Part shown: positions 46,012 to 56,661 of the stretch, in pieces
How positions within the stretch are numbered: the first letter of the stretch is position 1
Layout: every line of letters starts with the position of its first letter
Source: Undibacterium sp. CCC3.4
GTDB taxonomy: Bacteria > Pseudomonadota > Gammaproteobacteria > Burkholderiales > Burkholderiaceae_D
Direction: 5' to 3'
Assembly (NCBI RefSeq): GCF_034347425.1
Contig: NZ_CP133779.1
Location: 3,844,001-3,908,000, forward strand
DNA: 64,000 nucleotides
Program-made: the position numbers and the translations under genes
The notes under the pieces: generated by a model
What the model saw: the letters and a program-made list of their open reading frames with translations, nothing else
What the model was told of the DNA's origin: nothing
Database searches by the model: none

Positions 46012-49000
46012 GTTCACTGCCGCACAGGCAGCTTAGAAACGCTCGAATCAATTTTTGTATTAGACAAGTCCGTTCACTGCCGCACAGGCAGCTTAGAAAT
46101 GTGATCCAAAGTTCTTTGGCCCGTTGGATGGGTTCACTGCCGCACAGGCAGCTTAGAAAGATGATAACCAGCGGCTGGCAAGAAATACGAGGTTCACTGC
46201 CGCACAGGCAGCTTAGAAATATGGGGGGGGGTCGGTCTTCCCGCGCCGCCTGTTCACTGCCGCACAGGCAGCTTAGAAAATGGTACGGCCACTGAACCGC
46301 TGCGTATCGGCGTTCACTGCCGCACAGGCAGCTTAGAAATTGTATGGAAAATGGCGTCGGTCACAAATAGTGTTCACTGCCGCACAGGCAGCTTAGAAAA
46401 AGCGCGTCTTTGGCTTGAGTGACGATGTTAATGTTCACTGCCGCACAGGCAGCTTAGAAATCAAGCTCGATGCGAAGCTTCGCAACTTGCTTGTTCACTG
46501 CCGCACAGGCAGCTTAGAAAGTACAAAGTTGGAAAGCCGACCGGTTCCAAAAGTTCACTGCCGCACAGGCAGCTTAGAAAATATCAAATCCCGTACTGGA
46601 ATATTCGTTCATGTTCACTGCCGCACAGGCAGCTTAGAAATATGAGGGGGGGTCGGTCTCTACGCGCCGCCTGTTCACTGCCGCACAGGCAGCTTAAAAA
46701 AAAAAAGTATGTCCATTTGTTTGCATCAAATGTTCACTGCCGCACAGGCAGCTTAGAAATGCAAAATAACTAGAAAAATGGCCATTTTTTAGTTCACTGC
46801 CGCACAGGCAGCTTAGAAAATCAAAGACCTCAACGCGCAGGCGCAAATAATGTTCACTGCCGCACAGGCAGCTTAGAAAATAATTTATAAACGATCACAT
46901 TGTGTACTTCCGTTCACTGCCGCACAGGCAGCTTAGAAATATGTCGTCCACAGTTTGAGGTAGGTGCGTCAGTTCACTGCCGCACAGGCAGCTTAGAAAA
47001 GGTGCAGCACCCGGACATCGAAGGCCGGCGGGTTCACTGCCGCACAGGCAGCTTAGAAACAAAAAAACTGCGTTTCTTAAATTCACTTGGCGTTCACTGC
47101 CGCACAGGCAGCTTAGAAAGTCACGATTTATTGGCGAAGTGCAAGGCGAAGGTTCACTGCCGCACAGGCAGCTTAGAAAATGATTGCGATGATGGAGAAA
47201 TCCCAGCCGCAGTTCACTGCCGCACAGGCAGCTTAGAAAGCCTTGCGGCCACATTGTGCTCCAACCGCCTTGTTCACTGCCGCACAGGCAGCTTAGAAAT
47301 ATGTCATCCACAGTTTGAGGTAGGTGCGTTAGTTCACTGCCGCACAGGCAGCTTAGAAAACCAGGCCCAGCACCCGGACATCGAAGGCCGGGTTCACTGC
47401 CGCACAGGCAGCTTAGAAAAAAAAAGGACGATTTTTTTTAAAGATTACCTAGTTCACTGCCGCACAGGCAGCTTAGAAAGTGGATGTTTAATTGTCGTCC
47501 ACGGGGGCGATGTTCACTGCCGCACAGGCAGCTTAGAAAATAAATTATGGATCGTTCTATAAATTACGGATGTTCACTGCCGCACAGGCAGCTTAGAAAA
47601 TTTATAAATTATGGAAGTGCACAATGTGTCTGTTCACTGCCGCACAGGCAGCTTAGAAAACAATGTGCACCAACCCCCTTGCTGCCAGGTTGTTCACTGC
47701 CGCACAGGCAGCTTAGAAATCGTTAGTTTGGATAACAATTGATGTCTTGTTGTTCACTGCCGCACAGGCAGCTTAGAAAAAGCCGCGTTTTTACACACAT
47801 ACGCCGGATGAGTTCACTGCCGCACAGGCAGCTTAGAAAAGACGGCCAAACCTGCCAACGGAACAAAAAAAGTTCACTGCCGCACAGGCAGCTTAGAAAA
47901 TGTAATGCTTGGCTCGGAAGAAGAAGGTTTGGTTCACTGCCGCACAGGCAGCTTAGAAAAGCAGATACGGTAATTGATTGCTTATTCAGGGGTTCACTGC
48001 CGCACAGGCAGCTTAGAAATTCAGTCCCTACGCCAGTCCTCGCTTACAATTGTTCACTGCCGCACAGGCAGCTTAGAAAAAGGAACGATGACGATGACTG
48101 CATTATTAAGCGTTCACTGCCGCACAGGCAGCTTAGAAAAGAAACAGGAACAGCCACGGCAAATACCCTCAGTTCACTGCCGCACAGGCAGCTTAGAAAA
48201 CGTAAACCCGCCATGCAGCGCATGCGTAGACGTTCACTGCCGCACAGGCAGCTTAGAAAACTGCGCAATCTGCGCGCAGAAATGAGTTTGAGTTCACTGC
48301 CGCACAGGCAGCTTAGAAATATGACCCTAAAAAATGGTCGTTTTTCTAGTTGTTCACTGCCGCACAGGCAGCTTAGAAATCGAACTGTGAATGGCATAGG
48401 TAAGGGAGGCTGTTCACTGCCGCACAGGCAGCTTAGAAATATAAGGGGGGGTCGGTCTTCCCGCGCCGCCTGTTCACTGCCGCACAGGCAGCTTAGAAAA
48501 GTTGTAAAGGTTAGGGAAATAGTCACCGGCCGTTCACTGCCGCACAGGCAGCTTAGAAACAGAGATTTGTGCGCATCTTGATCCATTCGCCGTTCACTGC
48601 CGCACAGGCAGCTTAGAAATTTAGCGCCTTCGAGCGCTGATCGCAGAATGCGTTCACTGCCGCACAGGCAGCTTAGAAAGTATGACGCCAGCAGTGCCGA
48701 CGCGGCATTGGGTTCACTGCCGCACAGGCAGCTTAGAAATGATCGGCTGCCAGGCGAAGCGCGGCGGATAGGTTCACTGCCGCACAGGCAGATTAGAAAT
48801 TCCCCCACTCTTGCCGTTCTCTCTTGCTGTAGTTCACTGCCGCACAGGCAGCTTAGAAATTATTCTTGGTTCCTTGGCTCATGCGTCACCCGTTCACTGC
48901 CGCACAGGCAGCTTAGAAAACTCGTAATCACCTCAGTTTCCATCTCAGCAAGTTCACTGCCGCACAGGCAGCTTAGAAATTTCCAATCCAGGAGCGCGAT

Positions 49001-49339
49001 GATATCGACTGGTTCACTGCCGCACAGGCAGCTTAGAAATTATTCTTGGTTCCTTGGCTCATGCGTCACCCGTTCACTGCCGCACAGGCAGCTTAGAAAT
49101 GCCCTTGTCTTCGCGCTCAATTTCTGTGATAGTTCACTGCCGCACAGGCAGCTTAGAAAACACAAGCAAGTCTGACTATTGCCGCGCTTTTGTTCACTGC
49201 CGCACAGGCAGCTTAGAAACGTCTCTACCCATTTTTCATATCCCATTACGTGTTCACTGCCGCACAGGCAGCTTAGAAATATTTATTTGGGTATTCAGAC
49301 AGCCCAGCCGCGTTCACTGCCGCACAGGTAGCTTAGAAA
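46012..49339 (+). CRISPR. Type I-F CRISPR array, 56 repeats and 55 spacers
   Basis: The 28-base repeat starts GTTCACTGCCGCACAGG and ends CAGCTTAGAAA, the type I-F form with the CTGCCG/AGGCAG hairpin cut by Cas6f. The period is 60 bases (32-base spacers), with one 33-base and one 31-base spacer near 46.4-46.7 kb. Counting repeat starts from 46012 to 49312 gives 56. Variant repeats lie near 46673 (TTAAAAA), 48772 (CAGATTAG) and the last at 49312 (AGGTAG). One spacer is exactly duplicated (48860 and 49040) and several others are related. The array converges on the cas operon. Confidence 0.98.
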
Positions 49340-49538
49340 GATTTTTGTACTGGTAAGGTACAGGTAGTAATCGGTGGCGAGGTGTATCAGTATTCAATCG
49401 GCACTGACAAGCTTAACTTCCATGACGAGTTTTTGCGCTAACTTACTGCTGGAATTGGCAGCTAATAAAAGTGATGACGAACGGCTATCATCAATGTTTC
49501 AAACAGTCCACCAATTTTTCCAGCAGTACGCAATACAC
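49340..49538 (+). other. Gene fragment and spacer DNA between array and cas6f
   Basis: Right after the last repeat a frame runs from 49337 to a TAA at 49441 and reads TGKVQVVIGGEVYQYSIGTD followed by KLNFHDEFLR. It looks like the C-terminal end of a protein whose 5' part is missing, as if the array end had replaced it. I do not recognise the family. The remaining 100 bases before the cas6f stop show nothing clear. Confidence 0.3.
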
Positions 49539-50117
49539 TTAAAACATAGGCACTGTCGCAATGGAACTTAGACCATAAAGTCCAAAATCACCAGCCACAG
49601 CCTGCCCTACCTCTTCTTTGGCAACAAACAAACGGAAATTTCTCCCGCTACTTAGGCTTTGAAGATTAATAAACGGCGCACGCAGTTTCTCTTCTTTGAA
49701 ACCAGCCAGCTTGTTAAGCGCCTCCGTTTCACTAATCCCTTCACGACGAGCCTTCCGTCTGGCCAGTCGCTCCACGTTAGACTTTGCTTGCAAGCGCTTA
49801 AAACGCGCAAACGTCGTGATATTTCCAGGCACTTCACGCACCTTGGTCACGTGCAGATAATCAGTGAGTCGAGCGAGCCATTTTTGAATATCCAACTTAT
49901 CCAAATATTTTTCATCATCAGCCAGCAGTCTTAATTTTTTACCTAACTGATGCATCTCTACATCGTACTCAGGAAACGACACTGCCAGCGGCGCTGTACC
50001 AGTTGCACCTTGCACGTCCACCAAGGCAAGATGTATTTGTTGATACAATCTTTGCCAGAGAAAGTGTAAGCCAACCTCAACATCTGGCAATAAAGTGATA
50101 TCAATGTAGAACTTCAT
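49539..50117 (-). CDS. cas6f: Cas6f (Csy4) CRISPR RNA endoribonuclease
   Basis: The 192-aa product is the type I-F crRNA-processing nuclease. It begins MKFYIDITLLPDVEVGLHFL, keeps the catalytic His29 in QIHLALVD, has the arginine-rich recognition helix RLARRKARREGISETEA and the SSGRNFRLFVAK and YGLSSIATVPMF segments near the end. It cuts 3' of the repeat hairpin and stays bound as the 3' cap of Cascade. It is last in the operon, two bases downstream of csy3. Confidence 0.97.
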   Translation of the reverse strand: MKFYIDITLLPDVEVGLHFLWQRLYQQIHLALVDVQGATGTAPLAVSFPEYDVEMHQLGKKLRLLADDEKYLDKLDIQKWLARLTDYLHVTKVREVPGNITTFARFKRLQAKSNVERLARRKARREGISETEALNKLAGFKEEKLRAPFINLQSLSSGRNFRLFVAKEEVGQAVAGDFGLYGLSSIATVPMF

Positions 50118-50119
50118 GA

Positions 50120-51160
50120 CTATTCCTTATCACTTTCACCGAAAACCCCACCACGCACCAACACCGCCATCACATAGTGTTCCTCGGCTTCGTTTGCCAA
50201 CGCATCACCACGCGCGTATTTATCGAACAAAGTGTAAAAATCTGCCTTATCGCTAGGTTTTCTATAAGCGACCCCTAAATTAGTCACCGCACCGTAGGCT
50301 TCAATCGCGATCGGACCAGTTTCAAACTCTTCATATTTTGGATACCAGGTGTCGATAGTACGTAGCGCATTGCCAATTTTTTGTGAGTGCATCGCAGCGT
50401 TGCCATTAACAGCATAAAGAATTTTACTTTTTTTAGATTTACTATTCCCTTTATCCAACACCAATTCTTCACTCGGGTACACTTCCTGCGATTTACCCAC
50501 CTGTGCATAGGCAGTAATTTCCAGTGTTAAGAATTCAGCTTGTCCGGTTAAGGCGTGAGAAATATGCTTTGCTAATTCTCGAATGTTCAGGTCGTTTGCC
50601 TCGAAACTACGCAGTGGTATTTTTGCTGCATTAAATATCCAAGTTAAATTGCTCCCCCCGCTGAGCACCTTAACACTGACTTCAAGATTTTCGGCACCGA
50701 CACGATTACGCCATAAGAACCGGGCGTTCGCGATATTGCTCGCATAGCGCGTTGCCAATTCAGTAAAATTGTATTTTTCAGCATAGGCTCTGGCGACCTT
50801 CGTGTAACTTTGCTTAAACTCTGCATTATTACAGGCGGACGGATGCTCTACACCGCTCAATATTTTCAGCGTAAAGCTCAACTTCAGCGTATCTTGGTCT
50901 TGACCTAGCGCGCAGACGTCAACTGTTTGCAAATTAGGACTTTCTACTTTCGCGTCGAGTTTCGCCGGATCATCCTGCAATGCCTTACTTAATCTGTTAG
51001 ATATCGTACCGCGTACTGATTTTTCTATCAGTGCCAATGGCGTTGCGTGACCACTACGTTTATCCCAAGTCGTGCCATGCATGTAGCCGTCCGACGGCAC
51101 TAATTTTTTTTCAAATGCTAATACAGATACTTTGCCGATTTTTCTTGATGCTGTTGCCAT
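50120..51160 (-). CDS. csy3: Cas7f (Csy3), type I-F Cascade backbone subunit
   Basis: The 346-aa protein is the six-copy backbone subunit that coats the spacer portion of crRNA. Typical parts are SVLAFEKKLVPSDGYMHGTT near the start, RFLWRNRVGAENLEVSV in the middle and VTNLGVAYRKPSDKADFYTL near the C-terminus. The length is normal for the family. It lies 16 bases after csy2 and 2 bases before cas6f in the same operon. Confidence 0.97.
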   Translation of the reverse strand: MATASRKIGKVSVLAFEKKLVPSDGYMHGTTWDKRSGHATPLALIEKSVRGTISNRLSKALQDDPAKLDAKVESPNLQTVDVCALGQDQDTLKLSFTLKILSGVEHPSACNNAEFKQSYTKVARAYAEKYNFTELATRYASNIANARFLWRNRVGAENLEVSVKVLSGGSNLTWIFNAAKIPLRSFEANDLNIRELAKHISHALTGQAEFLTLEITAYAQVGKSQEVYPSEELVLDKGNSKSKKSKILYAVNGNAAMHSQKIGNALRTIDTWYPKYEEFETGPIAIEAYGAVTNLGVAYRKPSDKADFYTLFDKYARGDALANEAEEHYVMAVLVRGGVFGESDKE

Positions 51161-51176
51161 ATTAATGCTCCTTGGG

Positions 51177-52094
51177 TTAAACGGAAATAGTGCTGGTAGT
51201 AGCTGATTTTTGCTGACACAGATACAGATTATTAGATTCGTCGTAATGCTCGTACCACATCAAATCATCCAACGAATTAAGTCGATACGGCATAACGAAT
51301 TCACCGAGAGTGACAACAGCTTCGGCAAATTGATGGGAGAATTCGGGATCGCGTTGATTCAGCGTTTCCCCAGGTGCTGAAAGGGGGCCGATGCCATGAA
51401 ATCCAGTAGCGATTGGCACTAACCAGCCCGACGTTTTTCGTTTGCTCGTCCACGTGATATTTCCTTCGCTATCCGTTTCACTACGGTGTTTAACGGATAA
51501 ATAATCGAGCAATGCATCTAAGGCATCTTGCCCTTGTTGCATAGCCTCGACCATTAATTCTCGACGTTCGACCAAGGCATAACCAGGCATCATTTTTCTT
51601 GTTAATTTTCTGAATTCTTGCAAACTCGTTTGATCAACTTTAATGAATTCAGCCTGAGAAAACGACATCACGTCGCCACCGGCAATTTTCATTTTTCCGC
51701 ATAAAATATTCATCAATAAAGGCATCATGGCATCTTCATCATCTTTATCTATCCCTTCCACCTCAATGAGCAAAGACACGTCTAAATGACAGCGTGCTTC
51801 TTCAATGAATGCGGAGCGATTACCATCTTTGTCGAGTGGATTTGCTGTACCAATAATGGAATAAATATAGTCACCGCGTCCTTTATAGATTTGCAGATCA
51901 ATGCTGTGACAAACTACACCAACGCGTTTGAAAACCAGATCAGAAAATCCTGCCGAAACCAATTTTCTCTGCAAGGCATGGACCGCACCTAACCACGCAG
52001 TCATGGCAGGAAAACCGATGGTGTACGGGCTGGACAAAGCATTGGCATTTTGAATGCGTCCATGCGGCAACAATAAAATGCGTTTAATACTCAT
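51177..52094 (-). CDS. csy2: Cas5f (Csy2), type I-F Cascade subunit
   Basis: The 305-aa protein starts MSIKRILLLPHGRIQNANAL and continues with SPYTIGFPAMTAWLGAVHAL, the family's usual opening. Later segments are GGDVMSFSQAEFIKVD, KMMPGYALVERREL and WLVPIATGFHGIGPLS. Csy2 pairs with Csy1 to bind the 5' handle of crRNA and the PAM. Its ATG overlaps the csy1 stop by ATGA, giving translational coupling. Confidence 0.97.
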   Translation of the reverse strand: MSIKRILLLPHGRIQNANALSSPYTIGFPAMTAWLGAVHALQRKLVSAGFSDLVFKRVGVVCHSIDLQIYKGRGDYIYSIIGTANPLDKDGNRSAFIEEARCHLDVSLLIEVEGIDKDDEDAMMPLLMNILCGKMKIAGGDVMSFSQAEFIKVDQTSLQEFRKLTRKMMPGYALVERRELMVEAMQQGQDALDALLDYLSVKHRSETDSEGNITWTSKRKTSGWLVPIATGFHGIGPLSAPGETLNQRDPEFSHQFAEAVVTLGEFVMPYRLNSLDDLMWYEHYDESNNLYLCQQKSATTSTISV

Positions 52095-53347
52095 AACAAT
52101 GCCTCCTTTTGCTCACAAATCAATTGAAGCACATGGCTCAGTTCATCATCGTTCAATGCCAAGGCTTGCTTACCTAGTACTTTTTTGTAGGCTAGAATCA
52201 TCCACCGTGCTATGTCTTTTAGAAAGTTGTCGACGTACTGCTCATTCTCGGTACGCTCGATAATCCAGTACTGGTCGAGCATAATTTTTTGCAATTTCGG
52301 CAGAGAATCAAAGCGTTCTTTTAATGACCAGCCCGCTTCAGTACCGCGTATTTGCCATATCTTTTCTACGATGTCGTTAAATAAATCTAAAAAAAGCTCG
52401 TCACGGCGTGTACGTACTTGGATATTGTTGCGACTGTCTATCAACCATTTATGCAGCAATTCAAGATTTACTTTGAATTGATTCGGCCATAAACAGTTAG
52501 TGAAAAAGTCGTTTGTTGGCAAACGCACAGACTCGGCTTGCAGAACCGGAGGGAGGCTTGGCAGTAAATAGGCTTTACCTGCATATTGATTATTCAGGAC
52601 GCTGATATTTTGTGGTTTTGTTCCACCATAGCCAATCATTCCCAAATTATGAATATCGTTAAATCCAGTAACGCTCAGTTCATTTTTTTTTCTTAGATCT
52701 TTTGCCAGCTTGGTCGTATCGCCAAAACGTATTTCGTCAATGCGCTTGCGTAGTTCATACATCAGACCGGAAGGAGTCAAAATTGACAGTTGATGATAAT
52801 TCGAAACAACAGGGAAATAGACCTGCTTTATCTTTGAGCTAGTAACGGAAACGGTTTCACGTTCTTTCATCGCCAAAAAACCAGTTCGCAATGCTTCATA
52901 GTTCGCAGTCGGCACTGCCAACAATGATTTTGCTTGATCAGTGTTTTGCTCAATATGAGAAATGAGCTGCCGCCCATCTGATAATGTAAGTGTCAGAAAT
53001 TTATATACATCCAATGCAGCGGCATTACCTAACGCATCTAGCTCGGCATGCACGTTACCACTCCTCACCAATCCATCCGGCCTAGCTATGGCGTCAGCGA
53101 TGATTGTGGACGTTTTGCCGTTTTTATTTTTTCGCCCACTAGGGTGACTAAACGTGCATGGATGAGAAGATAAAGAAATTTGCCCTGCCCTTCTTGCCGC
53201 ATCTGGCAACCAATTATGTAAATGAAATTCACTTTCCGTCTTTGCATGTACATCTAAAATTTCAAGTTCACTCATACCTGCACTACTATTTTTCTTAAGG
53301 CTTTTGGCTTTTCTGTCACTAAAAAAATCCACGATTGCGATGTCCAA
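52091..53347 (-). CDS. csy1: Cas8f (Csy1), type I-F Cascade large subunit
   Basis: The 418-aa protein corresponds to Cas8f, which recognises the PAM and with Csy2 forms the tail of the complex. Recognisable parts are FHLHNWLPDAARRAGQISLS near the N-terminus, GNAAALDVYKFLTLTLSDGR, GYGGTKPQNISVLNNQYAGK and KAYLLPSLPPVL. It lies 11 bases after cas3 and overlaps csy2. The length is normal. Confidence 0.97.
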   Translation of the reverse strand: MDIAIVDFFSDRKAKSLKKNSSAGMSELEILDVHAKTESEFHLHNWLPDAARRAGQISLSSHPCTFSHPSGRKNKNGKTSTIIADAIARPDGLVRSGNVHAELDALGNAAALDVYKFLTLTLSDGRQLISHIEQNTDQAKSLLAVPTANYEALRTGFLAMKERETVSVTSSKIKQVYFPVVSNYHQLSILTPSGLMYELRKRIDEIRFGDTTKLAKDLRKKNELSVTGFNDIHNLGMIGYGGTKPQNISVLNNQYAGKAYLLPSLPPVLQAESVRLPTNDFFTNCLWPNQFKVNLELLHKWLIDSRNNIQVRTRRDELFLDLFNDIVEKIWQIRGTEAGWSLKERFDSLPKLQKIMLDQYWIIERTENEQYVDNFLKDIARWMILAYKKVLGKQALALNDDELSHVLQLICEQKEALL

Positions 53348-53358
53348 AATACGTTCTC

Positions 53359-56300
53359 CTATTTAATTTCTGTCAAACCGAATTGCGCCGAATAAGTAAA
53401 TTTCTGACTCCCATCTTCGTTTACTGGCACAGAAATTTCACCAAATCGCGAAGCAGCACTTTCTACGCTGATACCAAATATATCTGCCGTATGTTGTAAA
53501 ATATTTCGATAATCACGCATTAACCACACTCTGTCTTCAGCCACCGTATGTGCGTTATGACTAATACGCTGCATTTCCTCAACCTTTGCCAGTTTTCCCT
53601 TTTGATCTTTTTCCATGAAGATGAATTTGCATGCCGGATCACTTCCGTCTTCTGGCATTAAATATAAAATTTTGCTTGGGCGGCTGGCTCGAAAGCGATT
53701 GAATCGCTGCGGCAATGCAGTTAGCCACCATGATTGGCTAAGCCAGCCTTCAAGCGATTCTGGGCCTTTTGCCTTAAATTGTGTCAGCGCGTTGGCGATG
53801 GCCTGATGCTCTAAGTCGGCCAAACGATGATGGGCATCCAAATCAGTTGGCCGTGAAATGCGCGGGACAGCGTTAATACGTTCCGCTATTGATTGCTCAT
53901 CGATCAGATCATTGAGCCTGTGACTATACAAAATCAAAGAATCACTCTCGTAGCCAGGACGACAAAACACTGCCTTAGCTTGTTTGACTTTTGTGCCGCT
54001 CTGTTTAAAACCTTTGAGGTTGTACTGCAGCAGGGCGATATTGGGCTCAGTCGGCTCTATTTTACGATGGCGTAATACTCGTCCCGCTAACTGTATGATG
54101 GAGCGAAATGAAGATGGCTCCACCACCGCCCAGTCAAAATCATGGTCGCGGCCAACTTCTTCAACCGGCGTAGCAACCAAAATATATATGACGTTTTTCG
54201 TCGTCGCTTTAAAAAGCTGTTGTTTGATAAGGGAATGTTCAAAAACTTTTAACGGTATATGCCGCTTCAACACTTCATCCAGATGCTTTTCTTGTATGCT
54301 ACGCATCAATAATACTTGCTGACTATGGTAGGCCATGACTCTGACCTCAATATCAACGGGCCAATGCGCATTCATCAAAAATTCAGTCAGCGCGACGCAA
54401 GGTGGAATATTTGCGACACGTACAACACCAAACGATACTTTTTTTAGTGTATTCGGATCAAGTTGATGATGTTGTCTGTGCTTGTGAATAATTTCATCCT
54501 GCACAGTCTGAAAAAACACGTCTTGCGAACTCTGCATTTCTGCTTCCGTGCAGAGCATAATTGGCGTAATGTGTGCTTTACGTTTGACAATTTGTTGTGA
54601 CAGATTTTTTACTCGCTTCAGAATGAATTCCTGATGAAAAGCATAGAAGCTGGCGGCACCTTGCTCAGGTGCGGCTGTGGCGACAGTGTCCACTCGCGCA
54701 CCAAATTCATCAACCCAAGCGCAGCCTAATTTCGCAGGCGTTTCGCGGCTACTAGAGAATAAGCGCCACCCCTGTTGATATGCATGAAAATACCCCTGAG
54801 CCAAATCCGGCGGAATAGTAGCGGATGAAATCATCACCTTACGCCCTAGCATACCAGCGAGGTGTACTAAGCGAGCAATCGCGATGAGGTCACAGCCATC
54901 GAAATCATCAATTTCATCGATGACTAAATCAGACGACATCAAACGCAAACACGGCAAAATATATTTCCCTCCGCGCGTAGTTTCGGTTGCCGCCATCATG
55001 TGATCAATAGTGCAAGCGAGTACAGGCGCATACAAAAATTGACGATCTTTCTTTGTGGTTAATACTGTCGCCAGGCCTTCTTCTGGAACGTCGCAGTCAT
55101 AACTTATCTCGCCATCTAACAAATTCTCGGCAGATTCCGAGCCGAATTCTTCGGCGGTGATTTTTTCTTCCAATCTCCCGTGATTTGCTTTGTGCAAATC
55201 CATTACTGCTCTCGAACCGATTAATACCGCTAAATCTGTCTCATCGAGACCTATCCGTTCGCGATATTCGTCCCCAGTTTGCAAGGTTAAGGTGCGCAGT
55301 CCTAGTGCCAATACGTAACGTAGTTCGTCTGCATCAGGTGATAGCGCACGCATAATTTTTGCATTTGCAAAGGTTTTTCCACAGCCTGTACTTGCCATAT
55401 TCACGGTAAAAAACCCGAAATGGTCATCCTGTTTATTGCTTAACTCAGCCGCACGCCAGTGCGCTATCTGCGTTACTATTTTGTCTTGCCAGTTGAATTC
55501 CTTTGGGCTTTTTTGTTTTAGATTTTTTGTTGCCCGCGCAAACGGCAAATCGCGTTCGAAAGCCGGTAAGTAGTGCGCGGTATGCAAAGCTTGTTTCGCT
55601 ACTCCGCACAAATGTTCGTCCAATTTTTGTTTCAGCTGCTTGCTTTTACTGTCGGTATTCGCATAAATTGTTAAGTTACTGTTGCATAAGTGAGCTGCAG
55701 GCTGAGATGAATACCAATGATCCCCTAACATCAAAGACAAACGTGCGTGATGCAGAACAACTCGCCACACACCATTCACTAAGGATTGATCTAACAATTC
55801 TTTTTCACCAATCGCCTTAGTCGCCCATTTTTTAACTTGCTTTAACCAAAGATCGGAGTCGGTTAACAGTCCCTGAGGGAATATCAAGCAATCGGCAACT
55901 TGAATTTCGCTGTGTTGGTTTTCATATCCCCAGACACGTTTTATTCGCTTGATGGCTTGATTGATAGATTCACATGCTTCGCCGCGCCATGCATCGCTTT
56001 CTTCTCGCGGTAACGTTGGCAGCCGATGATGCGAAACAATCAACCAAGCCACTAGACTGGCCAGTGGAGGCAACTTTGATAACGGTGCTTGCATGCTATT
56101 TTTAGCAAGTGTTTGTTTCAGAGCTGTCTCGTCAATTTTCCCTTCACTTAAACGATGCAACCACTGTTCATCCGTTTCCGCCCCATCAATAAAAGCGTTT
56201 AGCAATAAGCAAGAAATCCACTCATGGCGCAACGGGTCGGCCAAGGATTTACTCGCTGCGAGCTTATTTTGAAAACAAAGCGATGCTTTACCCCAATCGT

Positions 56301-56661
56301 GTAACAACGCAGCCAGTGCAGCGCACACTTTAATGAGGGGTAAATATTTCCAATTACTTTCTATTGTTTTCAATTCTTTTTTTGTACTATTCACCGGCAC
56401 AACCCCCATATCATTAAACTGCCCCTTATTCCCCACGGCCCAAATAAACTCGCTACGTGCACGGCTACGTATCCAATGGCAAGCTACCGCCGTGTTTTTA
56501 CTGGCCGTCTGGCGCAGCATTTTCTTCACTACCGCCAAGCCATCTTCCGTAATCACGGTTTGCCACGTGTTGTCGCCAATACGATCTGCGAATGCATCCA
56601 ATACCCGACGGGTTTTTTTCAGGGCATTCTTTTGGCATTGAGAAACGAAGGTGACCATCAT
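53359..56661 (-). CDS. cas3: Cas2-Cas3 fusion nuclease-helicase, type I-F
   Basis: The 1100-aa protein has the type I-F layout. A Cas2-like domain occupies residues 1-95 (MMVTFVSQCQKNALKKTRRV), followed by an HD nuclease (His121-Asp122 in LLHDWGKASLCF; VSHHRLP further on) and a superfamily 2 helicase with Walker A STGCGKT near 420, DEIDDFD near 580 and SSATIPP after it. A C-terminal domain completes it. It degrades DNA marked by Cascade and works with Cas1 in spacer acquisition. Its ATG overlaps the cas1 stop by ATGA. Confidence 0.98.
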   Translation of the reverse strand: MMVTFVSQCQKNALKKTRRVLDAFADRIGDNTWQTVITEDGLAVVKKMLRQTASKNTAVACHWIRSRARSEFIWAVGNKGQFNDMGVVPVNSTKKELKTIESNWKYLPLIKVCAALAALLHDWGKASLCFQNKLAASKSLADPLRHEWISCLLLNAFIDGAETDEQWLHRLSEGKIDETALKQTLAKNSMQAPLSKLPPLASLVAWLIVSHHRLPTLPREESDAWRGEACESINQAIKRIKRVWGYENQHSEIQVADCLIFPQGLLTDSDLWLKQVKKWATKAIGEKELLDQSLVNGVWRVVLHHARLSLMLGDHWYSSQPAAHLCNSNLTIYANTDSKSKQLKQKLDEHLCGVAKQALHTAHYLPAFERDLPFARATKNLKQKSPKEFNWQDKIVTQIAHWRAAELSNKQDDHFGFFTVNMASTGCGKTFANAKIMRALSPDADELRYVLALGLRTLTLQTGDEYRERIGLDETDLAVLIGSRAVMDLHKANHGRLEEKITAEEFGSESAENLLDGEISYDCDVPEEGLATVLTTKKDRQFLYAPVLACTIDHMMAATETTRGGKYILPCLRLMSSDLVIDEIDDFDGCDLIAIARLVHLAGMLGRKVMISSATIPPDLAQGYFHAYQQGWRLFSSSRETPAKLGCAWVDEFGARVDTVATAAPEQGAASFYAFHQEFILKRVKNLSQQIVKRKAHITPIMLCTEAEMQSSQDVFFQTVQDEIIHKHRQHHQLDPNTLKKVSFGVVRVANIPPCVALTEFLMNAHWPVDIEVRVMAYHSQQVLLMRSIQEKHLDEVLKRHIPLKVFEHSLIKQQLFKATTKNVIYILVATPVEEVGRDHDFDWAVVEPSSFRSIIQLAGRVLRHRKIEPTEPNIALLQYNLKGFKQSGTKVKQAKAVFCRPGYESDSLILYSHRLNDLIDEQSIAERINAVPRISRPTDLDAHHRLADLEHQAIANALTQFKAKGPESLEGWLSQSWWLTALPQRFNRFRASRPSKILYLMPEDGSDPACKFIFMEKDQKGKLAKVEEMQRISHNAHTVAEDRVWLMRDYRNILQHTADIFGISVESAASRFGEISVPVNEDGSQKFTYSAQFGLTEIK

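Noticed and set aside
47060..47451. Possible third related spacer pair (47060 and 47420)
   Set aside because: Only A- and T-rich runs align; the match is too weak to support a common target.
46895..49246. Open frames made of repeated motifs such as LSCLCGSE and VHCRTGSLE on both strands
   Set aside because: They are translations of CRISPR repeats, which happen to lack stops with a period divisible by three. They are not genes.
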